DNA from: a bacterium | Lineage (GTDB): Bacteria; Patescibacteriota; Patescibacteriia; Magasanikbacterales; GWA2-37-8 | NCBI GenBank assembly: GCA_021790135.1 | Contig: JAJYIJ010000038.1 | Span: forward strand, 1 to 8,301 | Reading direction: 5' to 3' | DNA: 8,301 nucleotides | In this document: positions 5,909-8,301 of the stretch, piece by piece | Numbering within the stretch: the first letter of the stretch is position 1 | How the letters are laid out: each line of letters opens with the position of its first letter | The notes under the pieces: model-generated | Databases searched by the model: none | What the model was told of the DNA's origin: nothing | Seen by the model: the letters and a program-made list of their open reading frames with translations, nothing else | Translations under genes and position numbers: made by a program

Positions 5909-6106
5909 ATGCTTTCAGAGAAACAACTGAATAAATTTATTAAAATCTACGAGCAACAATTTGGGCAAAAAATCAGCCGAGAGGCAGCGTTCGAGTTGAG
6001 CATTCGGCTTTTACGCTTGATTCAGCTCATCAATAAGCCGTTGACACAGGCCGACTTGGAATTACTATCTGCTCGCAGGCGACAATTAAATATTGAAGAC
6101 AATTAA
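5909..6106 (+). CDS. Conserved-looking small helical protein upstream of the primase
   Basis: 65 residues: two long amphipathic helices followed by a basic end. The pattern 'E-K-Q-L-N-K-F-I-K-I-Y-E-x-x-F-G-x-x-I-S-R-E-x-A', then 'LLRLIQLINKPLT', is one I associate with a small orphan protein found often in Patescibacteria, sometimes beside mobile-element genes; no function is known to me. The ATG at 5909 is the only start after an in-frame TAA at 5894-5896. GGGAGG at 5885-5890 looks like a Shine-Dalgarno sequence but is 18 bases from the ATG, too far for normal use, and is locked in arm B' of the inverted repeat. The stop is followed 12 bases later by the primase start, so the two are probably co-transcribed. 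Confidence 0.75.
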   Translation: MLSEKQLNKFIKIYEQQFGQKISREAAFELSIRLLRLIQLINKPLTQADLELLSARRRQLNIEDN

Positions 6107-6118
6107 CTAAAAAATTAT

Positions 6119-8301
6119 ATGGCATTACAAACGATTAGTGTTAAAGAGTATTTGATAAAAAAAGGTGTTGTCTTCCGCGAGCATAATAGCGAGCTTATCT
6201 GTGCTTGCCTGTTTAATCATTGCGACGAAGATAGTCGCAAAGACGAAGGGCATTTGTATTTTAATGCCACCACAGGTCAATACCAGTGTAAAAAATGCGG
6301 TGAGCAAGGTAACATTGTTACGTTGGCAAAATTTTTGGGGGATAGCATAAAAAACATCGCCATTACTGACAGCGTTTTAACTGAGCCAGCCACAGTATCT
6401 GCACTTAAAGACAAACCTGTTATCAAGCTCGATCCGACCCAGGTTGGGCAGTATCACCAAGCCCTGCCTGAACGCATTAGAGAATACCTAAATAATCGCG
6501 GCATTCCAGATGACATCATTAACGATTTTCAGCTAGGTTGGGGCAAATTTTTTGGTAAAAATTGGATTACTTTTCCAGTGAATAATAAAGATGGTGAATG
6601 CCAATATTTCAAATTACGCCAGGATCCTGACGAAGGCAAGAAAAAAATGACGTCCGGTAAAGGCATTGAGGCCGAACTCTATCCGTGGAATATTTTAAAA
6701 CAAGCGCAAGTTAATTCCGACTTTATTGTTATCGCCGAGGGCGAGTGCGATACGCTGCTGTTAATTTCTAAGGGTATTCCGGCCGTTACCTCGACTCATG
6801 GCGCGGGGACATTCAAGCAGACTTGGGCCGCAGAATTTACAAAATTTGAAAAGATTTACGCTTGTTTCGATCGAGACAAAGCGGGGGAACAAGGAGCCAA
6901 GCATGCGATTGAGCTGTTGCAGGCTGCTGGTTGCAAATCCGTATTTCGGATAGAACTCCCCGAGGAATTGGGTTCGGGCGGTGATATCACCGATTATTTT
7001 ACCAAAAATAACGGCAACCTCGATGACTTTTTTGGGCTTGCCAAGCTCGTGCCTAATCCGAACGCTCCGGTGCGGGTTAAGCAAGTGCCGCAGCCAAACC
7101 AGCGGGTGAATTTTGAATTATGGCATAACGCAATTATGGACAACTTTCCAGATCTGGCCTTTGCCGCAGAGGTGAGTCTGTCGATAATTGCCCAGCTATT
7201 GATCAATGATATTACCAATCCGTTCGCTTTGGTTTTGGTTGACGTGCCGAGCAGCGGCAAAACTATAACTATTAACTTTTTTGACGGAATTGAGTCGCTG
7301 ACATATTCCACCGACAAATTTTCGCCGTCGGCTTTTTTATCCAGCGCCGCCAACGTGGCCAAGGAAAAATTGGGGCAAATTGATATGTTGCCGCGCATTC
7401 GCTACAAAATGTTTTTGATTCGTGATTTTGCCACTATTTTTGCCAAGCGGGAGGAGGATCTGAACGAAATACTGGGATTGCTTACGCGGGTGCTGGACGG
7501 CGAAGGCCTTTCTTTGGATAGCGGCGTGCATGGACAACGCGAATACCGAGGTGACTTTTTGTTTATGATGCTGGCAGCCTCTACGCCTATACCGCCGAGA
7601 GTATCAAAGATGATGGGCAATTTGGGCAGTCGATTGTTTTTCCTTAACATGCACACCCGGAACAAAACCGACGGGGAGCTAATTAGCCAATTAGCTCGTT
7701 CAACCGCTAAAGAAAAAGAGCTGGTGTGTAAAAGCATTACCAAAGATTTGCTTTATACGCTTTGGAGCACCTATCCCCAAGGCGTAGATTGGGACAGAAC
7801 TAAAGACGACCCGAAGCTCATCCAGGTGATTGTCCATTGCGCTAATCTTTTGGCCCGGCTGCGCGGTGTCATTAACGTTTGGCGCGACCGGAGCAGTGAC
7901 GGCCAAGAGTATGACTTTACGGTGCCGGTGGTGGAAAAGCCTGACAGGATACTGCAAGCGTTTTATAACTTGGCCCGTGGCCACGCTATGGCGCAGGGAC
8001 GGACGCAAATCGACCTGTCGGACTTAAAGCCGGTGATTGAAATATGTTTTGACAGCGCCACATCCATTCGCTCAAAACTATTCCGCGCTCTAATTGACCA
8101 TAAAGGCAGCATGGCTACCAGCGAGGTCATGGCCACGCTCAACTGCAGCCGACCGACAGCGCTTAAGGAAATGACCGCTTTGGAGGTTCTAGGCGTTTGT
8201 AATTTAACCACCGGCCTGTCAACCGGAGTCGGCGAGCCGGAAAAGCTCACCAGCGTTATTGCCGACTTCGATTGGTTTTTTGGCGAGGAGTGCAGATCGG
8301 A
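6119..8301 (+). CDS. Primase-ATPase fusion: zinc finger, TOPRIM, P-loop ATPase, C-terminal HTH (3' end outside window)
   Basis: The frame is open for 727 codons to the window edge. Residues 26-66 form a CHC2-type zinc finger: C30-x3-H34 and C57-x2-C60, then GEQGN. CHC2 fingers normally have C-x2-H, so one extra residue is present. A TOPRIM domain follows: E207 in AEGECD (206-211) and D251-R-D253-KAG, the acidic residues that bind metal in DnaG-type primases. A P-loop ATPase comes next: DVPSSGKT (375-382), where D replaces the usual first Gly of Walker A; a Walker B-like MFLIRD (431-436); a conserved block TRVLDGEG to GD (456-479); AASTP (486-490) as sensor 1; GSR (503-505) as likely arginine finger. 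This ATPase resembles a family seen alone in phage and integrative elements. Residues about 649-695 make a winged-helix-like HTH. Expected role: priming, and perhaps DNA unwinding, in replication of an element. No DnaB-type helicase is seen. No Shine-Dalgarno precedes the ATG. Confidence 0.88.
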   Translation, partial: MALQTISVKEYLIKKGVVFREHNSELICACLFNHCDEDSRKDEGHLYFNATTGQYQCKKCGEQGNIVTLAKFLGDSIKNIAITDSVLTEPATVSALKDKPVIKLDPTQVGQYHQALPERIREYLNNRGIPDDIINDFQLGWGKFFGKNWITFPVNNKDGECQYFKLRQDPDEGKKKMTSGKGIEAELYPWNILKQAQVNSDFIVIAEGECDTLLLISKGIPAVTSTHGAGTFKQTWAAEFTKFEKIYACFDRDKAGEQGAKHAIELLQAAGCKSVFRIELPEELGSGGDITDYFTKNNGNLDDFFGLAKLVPNPNAPVRVKQVPQPNQRVNFELWHNAIMDNFPDLAFAAEVSLSIIAQLLINDITNPFALVLVDVPSSGKTITINFFDGIESLTYSTDKFSPSAFLSSAANVAKEKLGQIDMLPRIRYKMFLIRDFATIFAKREEDLNEILGLLTRVLDGEGLSLDSGVHGQREYRGDFLFMMLAASTPIPPRVSKMMGNLGSRLFFLNMHTRNKTDGELISQLARSTAKEKELVCKSITKDLLYTLWSTYPQGVDWDRTKDDPKLIQVIVHCANLLARLRGVINVWRDRSSDGQEYDFTVPVVEKPDRILQAFYNLARGHAMAQGRTQIDLSDLKPVIEICFDSATSIRSKLFRALIDHKGSMATSEVMATLNCSRPTALKEMTALEVLGVCNLTTGLSTGVGEPEKLTSVIADFDWFFGEECRS

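Noticed and set aside
6761..8250. Several minus-strand open frames of 95-134 codons
   Set aside because: They lie opposite the primase-ATPase gene, whose frame carries clear motifs throughout; the opposite frames show none.
1..8301. CRISPR array, complete tRNA or rRNA gene, insertion sequence with a transposase
   Set aside because: No regularly spaced repeats, no complete cloverleaf, no rRNA-like stretch and no transposase motif were found on reading both strands.

Overview
The window reads like a metagenomic bacterial contig, most plausibly from Patescibacteria (the Candidate Phyla Radiation). The reasons are the mixture of recombinase and primase genes of the kind common in that group, small conserved orphan proteins, almost no Shine-Dalgarno sequences, and extended -10 promoters (TGnTAnAnT). 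This is a style-based assignment, not a proven one. No in-frame UGA is needed anywhere, so a standard bacterial code fits.

Layout. (1) 2-295: an open frame entering from the left edge, probably the C-terminal end of a large serine recombinase. Its TAG stop lies inside a sequence that, on the minus strand, resembles the 3' end of a tRNA (T-loop plus acceptor strand), a possible attachment-site scar. (2) 296-770: no convincing gene; it holds three terminator-like inverted repeats. (3) 771-1373: a 200-residue protein with a helix-turn-helix like that of terminase small subunits. (4) 1385-3787, minus strand: an 800-residue membrane protein with a DUF2254-like four-helix N-terminus and a large soluble part. 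(5) 3819-4063: divergent promoters, then a leader of about 180 nt with four hairpins abutting with no linker, two of them closed by GNRA tetraloops, the last followed by a U-tract. (6) 4064-4984: a zinc-ribbon, single-pass membrane protein, whose start I move downstream of the leader. (7) 5111-5767: an unrecognised basic protein with its own promoter and a terminator over its stop codon. (8) 5810-5898: interleaved perfect inverted repeats (A-B-A'-B', with a third partner upstream), a pseudoknot or switch candidate. (9) 5909-6106 and 6119-end: a 65-residue small protein and a large frame still open at the right edge, encoding CHC2-type zinc finger, TOPRIM, P-loop ATPase and C-terminal helix-turn-helix.

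How it may fit together. The left end (recombinase and tRNA-like scar) and the right end (structured element, small protein, primase-ATPase) both look like parts of integrative or replicative elements. The middle genes (membrane protein, zinc-ribbon protein) look more like host or cargo genes. The strongest candidates for undescribed biology are the two structured non-coding segments (3883-4063 and 5810-5898) and the primase-ATPase fusion that follows the second one.
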